A stretch of 25,026 nucleotides of DNA from TMED14 sp041179465 (GCA_041179465.1 JBEGTJ010000019.1:1-25026), one strand, 5' to 3'; shown: positions 1-7,662, counted from the first letter of the stretch. Translations and numbers: made by a program. The notes: generated by a model not told the origin, from the sequence alone.

Positions 1-176
1 GTTAGCTAGTCAGCCAGTTAGCTAGTTGACTAGTTAGCTAGTTAGCTAGTCAGCCAGTCAGCCAGTTAGCTAGTTAGCTAGTTAGCCAGTTAGCTAGTTG
101 ACTAGTTAGCTAGTTAGCCAGTTAGCCAGTTGACTAGTTAGCTAGTTAGCCAGTTGACTAGTTAGCCAGTTAGCCA
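1..176. repeat. 8-bp satellite, 22 units, CTAG-rich
   Basis: Twenty-two back-to-back 8-bp units with no insertions or deletions run from the window edge to position 176, so the array may extend further left. Four unit types occur: GTTAGCTA (9), GTTAGCCA (6), GTTGACTA (4) and GTCAGCCA (3). They differ from one another only by transitions. Each unit ending in CTA creates a CTAG where it meets the next GT, giving 13 CTAG sites in 176 bp. CTAG is scarce in the coding sequence that follows. The period is not a multiple of three and stop triplets are frequent, so the array is non-coding. It ends 16 bp before the scoA start codon. Confidence 0.97.
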
Positions 177-192
177 TTGCTACCTTTAAGCC

Positions 193-903
193 ATGATTCG
201 CAAAGTTGTCGCCGGCGCTGACGTGGCCCTCGAGGGGCTCGAAGACGGCATGACCCTAATGGTTGGAGGTTTTGGCCTCTGTGGCATTCCCGAAAACCTC
301 ATTGCGGCGCTTCGCCAGCGCGGAACCCGCCAACTCACCTGCATCTCCAACAACGCGGGGGTCGACGGGTTTGGCTTGGGATTGCTGCTTGAAACGCGGC
401 AAATCCGCAAAATGATTAGCTCCTATGTGGGCGAAAACGACGAATTCGAACGGCAAATGCTGTCGGGCGAACTTGAAGTGGAACTCATTCCTCAGGGCAC
501 CCTGGCGGAGCGCTGTAGGGCGGCAGGCGCGGGAATTCCGGCCTTTTTCACGCCGGCGGGCTACGGAACCGAGGTGGCCGAAGGCAAAGAAGTCCGCATG
601 TTCGGCGGCAAACCCTACCTGCTGGAGCACGCATTTGACGCCGACTTCGCCCTGGTCAAGGCCTGGAAAGGCGACGAAGCCGGCAACCTCATTTTTAAGG
701 GAACGGCGCGCAACTTCAACCCCATGATGGCGATGGCCGGGCGCGTGACGGTCGCCGAGGTGGAGGAACTCGTGCCCGCGGGTACGCTCGACCCCAACGC
801 GATTCACGTGCCCGGAATTTTTGTGCACCGAATTTTTCAAGGCGCCCGCTACGAAAAGCGCATTGAGCAGCGAACCGTCCGTCCCCAAAACCCTTCGAAC
901 TAA
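193..903 (+). CDS. scoA: 3-oxoacid CoA-transferase, subunit A
   Basis: This is the alpha subunit of a family I CoA-transferase, which moves CoA between succinyl-CoA and a 3-oxoacid such as acetoacetate (ScoA) or 3-oxoadipate (PcaI). The 236-residue length is normal for the separate subunit. The glycine-rich stretch GGFGLCGIPENLI lies at residues 25-37 and is diagnostic of the alpha subunit. The ATG at 193 gives the expected short N-terminus before the first strand. Subunit B starts three bases after the stop, so the two are surely co-transcribed. Sequence alone does not separate acetoacetate from 3-oxoadipate specificity. The nearby paa genes make CoA ester metabolism the general theme, but the paa route itself needs no CoA-transferase. 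An 8-bp satellite ends just upstream and leaves little room for a conventional promoter. Confidence 0.9.
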   Translation: MIRKVVAGADVALEGLEDGMTLMVGGFGLCGIPENLIAALRQRGTRQLTCISNNAGVDGFGLGLLLETRQIRKMISSYVGENDEFERQMLSGELEVELIPQGTLAERCRAAGAGIPAFFTPAGYGTEVAEGKEVRMFGGKPYLLEHAFDADFALVKAWKGDEAGNLIFKGTARNFNPMMAMAGRVTVAEVEELVPAGTLDPNAIHVPGIFVHRIFQGARYEKRIEQRTVRPQNPSN

Positions 904-906
904 GCC

Positions 907-1566
907 ATGGCACTTGATAAAAACGGAATCGCGCGCCGCATCGCGCAAGAGCTTCGCCACGGCTGGTACGTGAACTTGGGCATCGGAATTCCGACGCTCG
1001 TCGCCAACTACATTCCGCAGGGAATCGACGTGGAATTCCAGTCCGAAAACGGCATCCTCGGCATGGGTCCCTTTCCCTTTGAGGGCGAAGAAGACGCCGA
1101 CCTCATCAACGCCGGAAAGCAGACCATCACCGCCCTTCCCGGAGCCTCGCTGTTTGACAGCGCGACGTCTTTTGGCATGATTCGCGCCCGCAAAGTTCAG
1201 CTTACCGTGCTGGGCGCCATGGAGGTTTCGGACCGCGGCGACATTGCCAACTGGAAAATTCCGGGGCGCATGGTGAAGGGCATGGGCGGAGCCATGGACC
1301 TCGTCGCCAGTGCCGAACGCATCATCGTCGCCATGCAGCACAGCAACCGCGACGGCGAATCCAAGCTTCTGAGTTCCTGCACCCTGCCGCTCACGGGCGT
1401 GGGCTGCGTCAAAAAAGTGGTCACCGACCTTGCCGTGCTCGACGTTGATCCCGAGCGCGGATTCATTTTGCGCGAGCGTGCCCCGGGCGTCAGCGTCGAC
1501 CAAATCGTCGCCCAAACCGCGGGCCGCCTGGTGGTCGAGGGCGAGGTTCCCGAAATGGTCCTGTAG
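907..1566 (+). CDS. scoB: 3-oxoacid CoA-transferase, subunit B
   Basis: This is the beta subunit that pairs with the preceding gene to form an active CoA-transferase. It carries the family's active-site segment SENGILGMGP, in which Glu47 is the expected catalytic glutamate that forms the enzyme-CoA thioester. The early motif GIGIPTLVANYIP at about residues 25-37 is also typical of beta subunits. The length of 219 residues is normal and the protein is complete. It begins three bases after subunit A. The stop at 1566 faces the end of a convergent ABC gene only 27 bases away, with a CTAG-rich element between and across that gene's end. As with subunit A, the acceptor (acetoacetate or 3-oxoadipate) is not decided by the sequence. 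Confidence 0.92.
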   Translation: MALDKNGIARRIAQELRHGWYVNLGIGIPTLVANYIPQGIDVEFQSENGILGMGPFPFEGEEDADLINAGKQTITALPGASLFDSATSFGMIRARKVQLTVLGAMEVSDRGDIANWKIPGRMVKGMGGAMDLVASAERIIVAMQHSNRDGESKLLSSCTLPLTGVGCVKKVVTDLAVLDVDPERGFILRERAPGVSVDQIVAQTAGRLVVEGEVPEMVL

Positions 1567-1587
1567 CGGAATTCGGCTACGCGGAAC

Positions 1588-1614
1588 GAGCTGCTAGTTG
1601 CTCGTTGCTAGCTC
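1588..1614. repeat. CTAG-rich 3' element between convergent genes
   Basis: The element contains GCTAGTTGCTCGTTGCTAG between GAGCT and AGCTC arms, an imperfect inverted repeat. It lies in the gap between the convergent scoB and ABC genes and overlaps the last codons of the ABC gene, supplying its TAG stop at 1594-1596. Similar CTAG-rich sequence occurs at the 3' ends of the genes ending at 6457 and 17756. It resembles the satellite at the left edge in vocabulary but is not a perfect copy. Confidence 0.6.
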
Positions 1615-3069
1615 CATCGTTCGGTCGCTCATGTAGCGGACCACCCGGGCGTCGTGGCTGATGAACACATAGCTGAAGCGGAACCGGTCCTTGAGTTCGT
1701 TGAGCAAGTTGAGGACTTGAGCCTGAACACTGACGTCAAGGGCCGCGACGGACTCGTCGCAAATCAGCAGCTTGGGTTCGAGGGCGAGGGCGCGGGCGAT
1801 GCCGACGCGCTGCCGCTGGCCGCCCGAAAACTCGTGGGGGTACTTTGCGGCCGACTCGGGAGGAAGGCCCACCGCCGACAACAGTTCGGCCACTCGGGCC
1901 TTTCGGCCGGCTGAATCTCCGCACAGGCCGTGCACGCGCAGGGGTTCTTCGAGGAGCTCCCCCACGCGCATGCGGGGCGGGAGGCTCGAAAAGGGATCCT
2001 GAAAAATGTACTGGATTTCGCGGGCGTAGGCGCGGCGCTGGTCCCGCGAAAGCTGGTCGATGCGCACGCCTCGGTAGGTGATCTCGCCTCCGTCGGGCTG
2101 TTCGAGGCCCACCAGGCAGCGGGCAATTGTAGACTTCCCTGAACCCGAAGCTCCGACCAGCCCCAGGGTTTCGCCTTCGCGGACCACAAACTCCACCTCG
2201 CGCAAAACCGGCCTGCCGCGAAACGACTTGCGCAGGCCGCGGACCGCCAAAATTTCGGTTCCGCCCTCAAAAACGGGCCGCTGGGCCGCCGTGGGCGGTA
2301 CTCCGTTCAAAAAATCCTGGACCGTCGGCAAGCGCAGCGGTCGGCCCTGCTCCGGCGGGCGCGAGGCGAGCAGTCCCTGGGTGTACGGCTGCTGCGGCCG
2401 GTTCAGCACCTCGGCTAACGGGCCCGACTCGACCACCTCTCCGGCGCGCAGCACCACCACGTCGTGGGCCACGTGGGCGACGGCCTCCCAATCGTGGCTG
2501 ATGAAGAGCATCGCCATTCCGCGTTCGCGCTGCAGGTCGCGAAGCAAATCCAAAATTTCAAACGCCACCGAGTGATCCAGCGCGGTGGTCGGCTCGTCGC
2601 AAATCAGGAGGTCGGGATCCATCGCCATCGCCATGGCAATCATGACTCGTTGGCGCTGCCCGCCCGAAAGCTCGTGGGGGTACTTGCGCATCGCTTCTTC
2701 GGGCCTCGGAACCTGCACCCGGCGCAGCTCGTCAAGGGCTCGGGCCCGGGCGGCTGCGGGCTTGAGGCCCTGTGCAGCCTCCGCGGCCTCTGCCACTTGG
2801 CGACCCACCCGCATCGTCGGATTCAGTGCCGACATCGGCTCCTGAAAAACCATGGCTTTGCGGGGGAGTCCGTCGCGCTCCACCGACCATTCCGCCTTGA
2901 GTTTGGGAGGCAGTAGGCCCATAAGGGCCAGCGCGGTGAGCGACTTGCCCGAACCCGATTCGCCCACCAAGGCCACGCACTCCCCCGACTTCAGGTCGAG
3001 GTTGAGCCCGCGGAGCAGCACGGCGTCGCCTGCGCTGACGCGCAGGTTTTCTCCGTGAAACTCACTCAT
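1594..3069 (-). CDS. Double-domain ABC ATPase, peptide-type; C-terminus short
   Basis: This 491-residue protein contains two fused nucleotide-binding domains of the oligopeptide/nickel (Dpp/Opp, YejF-like) import class, and would energise a membrane permease from the cytoplasm. Domain 1 has Walker A GESGSGKS (36-43), signature LSGGQRQR (134-141), Walker B LLICDEP (154-160) and H-loop SHD (191-193). Domain 2 has GASGSGKS (306-313), FSGGQRQR (414-421), LLICDES (434-440) and SHD (471-473). The ATG at 3069 is chosen because it overlaps the upstream stop as ATGA; the longer frame only shadows the neighbouring gene. Domain 2 ends 18 residues after its H-loop in MELATSN, whereas domain 1 continues about 45 residues further with the usual GEVVESG and PYTQGLL tail. 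The stop lies in a CTAG-rich element. No permease or binding protein is in the window. Confidence 0.92.
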   Translation of the reverse strand: MSEFHGENLRVSAGDAVLLRGLNLDLKSGECVALVGESGSGKSLTALALMGLLPPKLKAEWSVERDGLPRKAMVFQEPMSALNPTMRVGRQVAEAAEAAQGLKPAAARARALDELRRVQVPRPEEAMRKYPHELSGGQRQRVMIAMAMAMDPDLLICDEPTTALDHSVAFEILDLLRDLQRERGMAMLFISHDWEAVAHVAHDVVVLRAGEVVESGPLAEVLNRPQQPYTQGLLASRPPEQGRPLRLPTVQDFLNGVPPTAAQRPVFEGGTEILAVRGLRKSFRGRPVLREVEFVVREGETLGLVGASGSGKSTIARCLVGLEQPDGGEITYRGVRIDQLSRDQRRAYAREIQYIFQDPFSSLPPRMRVGELLEEPLRVHGLCGDSAGRKARVAELLSAVGLPPESAAKYPHEFSGGQRQRVGIARALALEPKLLICDESVAALDVSVQAQVLNLLNELKDRFRFSYVFISHDARVVRYMSDRTMELATSN

Positions 3070-4205
3070 CTCCAGGCATATTCTTCGGCTAAGGCACGAA
3101 AGGGAACGGGCTCCCACGAACCCTCGGGGCGCTCGCCTTCGGTGCGGCCGAGGCGCACGACCACGCGCTGCGTCTCGGGGAATGCGATGATCCACTGGCC
3201 CAAATGCCCGCGGAGCGCCATGTAGCGTCGGTCCGCGGCCTTGCCGGCGGGGTCGGCCACGTCGCCCAACCAAAAGCTCTGGCCGTAGTAAGCGGCTGAC
3301 TGGGGCGAGGTCGCCACCGAAACCCAGGCGCTGTCTAAAATGGACGTGCCGTTCCATCGCCCGTGGTGCACCAGCAAGTGGCCCAAGCGGGCGTAGTCGC
3401 GCGCCGTCGCGTTAAAGCAGCAAAACGCCATCGCCTCGCCTTGGCCGTCGACGTGCCAGGTCGCCCCCGATTCGGCGCCGAGCGGCGCCCAAAGCTTGCG
3501 GGCTGCATAGTCCGCAAGGGGCTCGCCCACGGCCTTCTCGAGGCACACGCTCAGCAGCGTGGTCGCCGCCGACTGGTACTCGTAGCGAATTCCTACCGAG
3601 TCGCCCACTTCGCGCTCGAGGATGAGCCCCATCTGGTCGTCGCCGTAGTACAGCTTGGCGGTCTCGCCAAACGGATCGTAGTAGTTTTCCGTCCAGTCCA
3701 AGTCGGCGTGCATCGAGCTCAAATCCCGAAGCGTAAGCCGCTCCGCGCCGGGGCCGTGCAGCGCCGGAATGTAGGTCTTGGCCTTCGCCTCCCAGCCGGG
3801 AATTTTGCCCTCCTGCACCGCGATTTGCACGAGCATGGTTACGATGGACTTCGCCATCGAGAAGGAATTCACCCGGGAATCGGCCGTGAAGTCGTCGAAG
3901 TAGGCCTCGTGGCGCAGCGTGTCGGCTTCAAACACCAGCAGGGCTCCGGTTTTGCTCTCCCGAAGCAGGTTTGAGGTTGCCGTGCTGGGCGCCCAATCTG
4001 CGCCAAGCGCGACGGGCCAGGCAATCGGTTGGTCCGAGGCCGGAACCTCGTCCACTTCAAACAGCGTCTCGTCAAACGGATCGGAGGTGGTGCGGCCCTG
4101 CAAGTAGGTCGCGTAAATTCCGTTAAATAGGTACCCGTACCACGAAAAATAAAGGGCCGTAAGGGCAAGCGCGAGGCCCGCAAGGATAAGGAGAATGCGT
4201 TTCAT
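3066..4205 (-). CDS. Membrane-anchored serine hydrolase, beta-lactamase fold
   Basis: This 379-residue protein belongs to the class C beta-lactamase/penicillin-binding-like serine hydrolases. The N-terminus is one hydrophobic helix (about residues 4-27) that should anchor it in the inner membrane with the catalytic domain outside. The family's SxxK motif is Ser116-Met-Ala-Lys119 and the second motif is Tyr210-Gln-Ser212. A late RGHLGQ segment (332-337) fits the third motif region. The substrate is unknown: esterase, D-amino peptidase or amidase activity are all possible, and resistance to beta-lactams should not be assumed. The ATG at 4205 is preferred over an in-frame TTG nine bases upstream. 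It follows lipB by 20 bases and overlaps the ABC gene start as ATGA. Confidence 0.88.
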   Translation of the reverse strand: MKRILLILAGLALALTALYFSWYGYLFNGIYATYLQGRTTSDPFDETLFEVDEVPASDQPIAWPVALGADWAPSTATSNLLRESKTGALLVFEADTLRHEAYFDDFTADSRVNSFSMAKSIVTMLVQIAVQEGKIPGWEAKAKTYIPALHGPGAERLTLRDLSSMHADLDWTENYYDPFGETAKLYYGDDQMGLILEREVGDSVGIRYEYQSAATTLLSVCLEKAVGEPLADYAARKLWAPLGAESGATWHVDGQGEAMAFCCFNATARDYARLGHLLVHHGRWNGTSILDSAWVSVATSPQSAAYYGQSFWLGDVADPAGKAADRRYMALRGHLGQWIIAFPETQRVVVRLGRTEGERPEGSWEPVPFRALAEEYAWR

Positions 4206-4225
4206 CAACCGCAAGTTAGGGGAAT

Positions 4226-4960
4226 CTACGCCCCGAGCAAACCGTCGACCGGCGTCTCCACCAAGTCCACCTCAAAGAGTCGGGCGAAGTGCGCGGCAAC
4301 GAGGGCCTTCACCTCGGCCTCGTCGATGGGGCGGCCGAGTTCGCGCTGGAGCGACGTGACGGCTTTGTCTTTGATTCCGCACGGAATTATGTACTCGAAG
4401 TAGCGCAAGTCGGTGTTGAGGTTGAAGGCCCAGCCGTGCATGGTCACCCAGCGCGACGCCCGCACGCCCATCGCGCAAATTTTGCGGGCAAAGGGGGTTC
4501 CGACGTCGAGCCACACTCCGGTTTCGCCCGGACTCCGGTCGCCCTTCAGCCCGTAGTCGGCGAGGGTCGCAATGACGACCTCTTCGAGGGTGCGCAAGTA
4601 GCGGTGGATGTCGGTAAAGTGCTCGTCGAGGTCCAAAATGGGGTAGCCCACCAGCTGGCCGGGGCCGTGGTACGTGATGTCGCCGCCGCGGTTGGTGCGA
4701 TAGAACTCGGCTCCGATGGCCTTGAGGCGCTCGTCGTCGGCCAGCAAATTGCCGAAGTCGCCGCTTTTGCCCAGCGTGTACACGTGGGGGTGCTCAACAA
4801 AAAGCAGGGTGTCTTGGGTCGGAACGCGTTCCGCTTCAGGCAGCTTGCGGTTGGCCGTTTTGCGGTCCACAACCGCTTGGAAGATGGCCTCCTGAAAATC
4901 CCAGGCGCGCGCGTAAGTCCAGTTGCCCAGGTCGGCAAATCGAACGGAACGACGGCTCAT
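4226..4960 (-). CDS. lipB: Octanoyl-[ACP]:protein N-octanoyltransferase
   Basis: LipB transfers octanoyl groups from acyl carrier protein to lipoyl-domain lysines, the first step of endogenous lipoate synthesis in the cytoplasm. The signature RGGDITYHGPGQLVGYP lies at residues 91-107. The catalytic pair is visible as Lys160 in ARKICAMG and Cys194 in IIPCGI. The 244-residue length is normal. The start overlaps the stop of the upstream isomerase as ATGA. Lipoylation serves 2-oxoacid dehydrogenase complexes, one of whose E1 components is encoded at 17756-19792, although nothing links the two genes directly. Confidence 0.96.
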   Translation of the reverse strand: MSRRSVRFADLGNWTYARAWDFQEAIFQAVVDRKTANRKLPEAERVPTQDTLLFVEHPHVYTLGKSGDFGNLLADDERLKAIGAEFYRTNRGGDITYHGPGQLVGYPILDLDEHFTDIHRYLRTLEEVVIATLADYGLKGDRSPGETGVWLDVGTPFARKICAMGVRASRWVTMHGWAFNLNTDLRYFEYIIPCGIKDKAVTSLQRELGRPIDEAEVKALVAAHFARLFEVDLVETPVDGLLGA

Positions 4961-5952
4961 GCCTTACCCAGGGCGTCCTTCAGGTCGTCAATGACCTTGA
5001 TGTCCATAATGTCTACGGCGTTGCGCTCGCTGAGCACGTAGCTGACCCAATCGCCCAGAGCCACGAGGTCCAGGGCTTGCTCGAGGGGCGAGGCACCGTG
5101 GGCGTGAAGCTCGGCCACATGCGTGCCGTGGGCGCGGATGGCGGGAGCGTTCAGCTCCATGCGCATGCGGTTGCGGGGGGCGTCAAAGGCGGAATGCAGA
5201 AAAACCGCACTGTAGCGCGATCCGCCTCCGGCCCAGCCGACCATTTCGTTGTGGTTCATTTCGGGTACCTCGGCGTCCCAACCCGGCATTTTGCTGTTTT
5301 CGTTGAGCTGCTGGCGCCAGCGCGTGGCCACCCCGGCCATGCCGGTCGCCGCGTAAACCGCGACCGCCGTACCCTCAAGGGTGTCGGCAATGGCCTCGGC
5401 TTCGCTGAGGTGCGCCTCGCGGCGGGCGTGCAAATCCTTGACGGCCTGCGCTGCCTGCGCGCGCCATGCGGCCGGAGCTCCGGCGCCCGCCAAATCCAGG
5501 TGCGCCAAAATCTGGATCAGCGCATAGCCGAACATCGAGCGCGGGGGGTTTCCGCCGGGAACGACGCTCGTGTTCCACCCGTGCTGTTCGGCACGGCGCT
5601 TCAGTTCGCCTCCGCTGGTAATGGCCGACACCATGCAGCCGGCCGACACCGCCTGGTCAAGGGCCGAAAGGGTTTCTTCGGTATTGCCGCTGTAGCTGCA
5701 GGCTACCACCAGCGTGTGGGCGCCCACCCAATTGGGCAGCGCGTATCCTTTGTTCACCACCACCGGCACCGCCGCCGTGGCGGCGCAGAGGTCCGCCGCG
5801 ACGGTTCCGCCAATGCCGCTTCCGCCAAGTCCCGTGACCACCACCTGGTGCACGCTGCGGGGTAAGGGCTGCCAAACCTTGGCAACACCTTCGGCAATTG
5901 ACAGTGAATCAGCAATATGATTCGGAAAGTCTTGGATGAGCTTGAGCATCAT
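4957..5952 (-). CDS. Bifunctional phosphoglucose/phosphomannose isomerase
   Basis: This is a double SIS-domain sugar-phosphate isomerase that interconverts glucose-6-phosphate or mannose-6-phosphate with fructose-6-phosphate. The first SIS domain shows GLGGSGIGG (41-49) and the phosphate-binding CSYSGNTEET (85-94). The second has the EMNHNE segment (231-236) expected at the active site. The start is placed at the first ATG of an ATGATG pair, giving 331 residues and beginning MMLKLIQDF. A longer frame to 5997 would overlap the divergent acetyltransferase start and adds a non-conserved leader, so I reject it. The stop overlaps lipB as ATGA, making this the first gene of a four-gene run. Confidence 0.9.
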   Translation of the reverse strand: MMLKLIQDFPNHIADSLSIAEGVAKVWQPLPRSVHQVVVTGLGGSGIGGTVAADLCAATAAVPVVVNKGYALPNWVGAHTLVVACSYSGNTEETLSALDQAVSAGCMVSAITSGGELKRRAEQHGWNTSVVPGGNPPRSMFGYALIQILAHLDLAGAGAPAAWRAQAAQAVKDLHARREAHLSEAEAIADTLEGTAVAVYAATGMAGVATRWRQQLNENSKMPGWDAEVPEMNHNEMVGWAGGGSRYSAVFLHSAFDAPRNRMRMELNAPAIRAHGTHVAELHAHGASPLEQALDLVALGDWVSYVLSERNAVDIMDIKVIDDLKDALGKA

Positions 5953-5995
5953 GAGCGAGAAATTATTAGCGTAAAAGTACGAACTTGAGCCCCGC

Positions 5996-6457
5996 ATGCC
6001 GGCAGCTTTTTCGTGGCAGTTTGCCCCCTTTTCTGCGCTCTCTGCCGAGGCGCTTCACCGCATCCTCGCGCTGCGGGCCGAGGTGTTCGTCGTGGAACAG
6101 CATTGTCCCTACGCCGACCCCGACGCCAAGGACCGCGTGTCGCACCACCTTTGGGCCGTAGACGAAGGAGGCGAGGTGGTGGCCGTGGCTCGGGTGGTCC
6201 CGCCGGGGGTCTCCTACGCCGAGCCCAGCATTGGCCGCGTGGCCACGGCGTCGCAGGTGCGCGGAACGGGCCTGGGTCGCGAACTCATGGACCGCGCGCT
6301 CATGCACGCCGCCCAATGCTACCCGGGGGCCGACGTCGTCATCAGCGCCCAGCACTACCTCCTTAGGTTTTACCGCGAACTCGGGTTTCAGCCCGAGGGC
6401 GACGTCTACGACGAAGACGGGATTCCGCACATCCAAATGCGAAAAACCAGCAACTAG
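5996..6457 (+). CDS. ElaA-family GNAT acetyltransferase
   Basis: This 153-residue GNAT-fold acyltransferase resembles ElaA, with LRAEVFVVEQHCPYAD in the first third, a central IGRVATASQVRGTGLGREL containing the acetyl-CoA phosphate-binding loop (R/Q-x-x-G-x-G/A type, VRGTGLG), and the ElaA-like ending GIPHIQM. Its physiological substrate is not known for the family. The ATG at 5996 lies 43 bases from the divergent isomerase start. The last three codons and TAG stop (Thr-Ser-Asn-stop) fall in a CTAG-rich element like the one ending the ABC gene at 1594. The gene stands alone and faces paaE convergently. Confidence 0.88.
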   Translation: MPAAFSWQFAPFSALSAEALHRILALRAEVFVVEQHCPYADPDAKDRVSHHLWAVDEGGEVVAVARVVPPGVSYAEPSIGRVATASQVRGTGLGRELMDRALMHAAQCYPGADVVISAQHYLLRFYRELGFQPEGDVYDEDGIPHIQMRKTSN

Positions 6458-6485
6458 CAACCTGGCGCTCCGCGCCAGAAACCAG
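6444..6485. repeat. Compound CTAG element with perfect hairpin
   Basis: AAACCAG occurs at 6444-6450 and again at 6479-6485. Between them are CAACTAGCAAC, which supplies the TAG stop of the acetyltransferase, and a perfect 7-bp hairpin, CTGGCGC-TCC-GCGCCAG (6462-6478). No T run follows on either strand, so a classical intrinsic terminator is not supported. A hairpin between convergent genes may still protect or define both 3' ends. Confidence 0.6.
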
Positions 6486-6505
6486 TAGCGAGTACCGTGC
6501 GGCGT

Positions 6506-7645
6506 TTACGCGTCGTAGCTCACTACCACCCGCTCGCTGCGCGGCATGGCCTGGCAGGTAAGCACGTAGCCGTCGGCCACCTCGTCGTCGGTCAGCGAGT
6601 AGTTCATCGCCATCTCGACCGTGCCCTCCAGCACTTTGGCGCGGCAGGTGCAGCACACGGCTCCCTTGCAGGCGTAGGGAACGTCGGCCCCCGCGTCGAG
6701 GGCGGCGTCCAGCACAAATTCCTTGGCAGACTGCGTGAAGTGGGTCTCTTCGCCGTCGAGCACCACGGTGACGTAGGCGTCGCCCGAGGCCGCCGCTTTG
6801 GCTTTAGGCGCGGACTCTTTGGCGGGCGCAGCTGAGGTAAACAGCTCGAAATGGATTTTATCGGCGGACACGCCGGAGGCCTTGAGCACGTCGCTGGCGG
6901 CGTGAATCATGGGCTCCGGTCCGCAGAGGTAGTAGCCGTCGGCCTGGGTAAGGGTCGGAATGTGCTCGGCAAAGTAGCGGATGCGCTCCGCGTCCAAGCG
7001 GCCAAACAGCGCGTCGCTGCCCTGGTCTTCTCGACTCAGCACGTGGTGCACTTCGAGCCGGCCCATGTAGCGGTCCTTGAGGTCCTCGAGTTCGCTTTTG
7101 AACAGAATGCTCGCCGTCTTGCGGTTGCCATAAAAAAGCAGGAACTCCGACTCGGGCTCGCGGGCCAGGGCCGTCTTCAAAATGGACAGCACGGGGGTGA
7201 TGCCCGACCCCGCGGCAAAGCCCACGTAGCGCCGGCGCTTGGACGGGTCGGTTTCGAGCAAAAAGTTGCCCATCGGGGGCATTACGTCGAGCACGTCGCC
7301 CGCCTTGAGTTCGGTGTTGGCCCAGGTTGAAAAAATTCCGCCCTCAACCTGCTTGATGGCGACCCGCAGCTCGCCACTTAACGGGCTCGAGCACAGGGAG
7401 TAGGACCGGCGAACGTCGGCACCGCCGATCTGGGCGCGCAGCGTCAGGTACTGTCCGGGGACGAAGCGAAAGCTCCCGCCCGAAGGCACGTCAAAGGCGA
7501 CCGACACGCTGTCGGACGTCTCTCGGCGCACCTCGCGCACGGTCAGCGCATGAAACTGAGGCTTCACGCCCTTTTGGTCGGCCTTAGTGGCCAGAAGTCC
7601 GTCAGCCGGGGCCACGGAGGTGGATTTTTTAAACCAGGAAAACAT
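6506..7645 (-). CDS. paaE: Phenylacetyl-CoA epoxidase, reductase subunit
   Basis: PaaE passes electrons from NADPH through FAD and a 2Fe-2S centre to the diiron subunit PaaA. The flavin domain shows RSYSL (80-84), the nucleotide-binding domain GSGITP (146-151), and the C-terminal plant-type ferredoxin domain has Cys326, Cys331, Cys334 and Cys364 in the C-x4-C-x2-C...C pattern. The chosen ATG at 7645 gives 379 residues with a charged N-terminal extension before the conserved FHALTVREV; a frame 16 codons longer is possible but would extend into the likely promoter region. The gene is divergent from paaABCD, whereas classic paa operons place it after paaD. The 100-bp gap to paaA must hold both promoters. 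Confidence 0.94.
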   Translation of the reverse strand: MFSWFKKSTSVAPADGLLATKADQKGVKPQFHALTVREVRRETSDSVSVAFDVPSGGSFRFVPGQYLTLRAQIGGADVRRSYSLCSSPLSGELRVAIKQVEGGIFSTWANTELKAGDVLDVMPPMGNFLLETDPSKRRRYVGFAAGSGITPVLSILKTALAREPESEFLLFYGNRKTASILFKSELEDLKDRYMGRLEVHHVLSREDQGSDALFGRLDAERIRYFAEHIPTLTQADGYYLCGPEPMIHAASDVLKASGVSADKIHFELFTSAAPAKESAPKAKAAASGDAYVTVVLDGEETHFTQSAKEFVLDAALDAGADVPYACKGAVCCTCRAKVLEGTVEMAMNYSLTDDEVADGYVLTCQAMPRSERVVVSYDA

Positions 7646-7654
7646 AGTTGCGTA

Positions 7655-7662
7655 CAAATCTA
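7655..7662 (-). promoter_or_regulatory. Possible Bacteroidota -7 element upstream of paaE
   Basis: On the minus strand this reads TAGATTTG, an exact match to the Bacteroidota -7 consensus TAnnTTTG. It lies only 9 bases before the chosen paaE ATG, and I see no TTG at the expected -33 position. It would therefore imply a nearly leaderless message, or it may be chance. Confidence 0.28.

Noticed and set aside
1..176. CRISPR array
   Set aside because: The units are 8 bp and contiguous, with no spacers, no longer repeat and no cas gene.
256..1515. Long open frame on the minus strand opposite the CoA-transferase genes
   Set aside because: It is antisense to two clearly conserved genes. Long antisense frames are expected in GC-rich sequence, and its translation is low-complexity with no recognisable domain.
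3070..3357. N-terminal extension of the ABC ATPase
   Set aside because: It runs antisense-free but out of frame through the end of the serine hydrolase gene. The ATGA overlap at 3066-3069 gives the natural start.
5953..5997. Longer start for the sugar-phosphate isomerase
   Set aside because: It would overlap the divergent acetyltransferase start and use up the only promoter space; the added residues do not look conserved.
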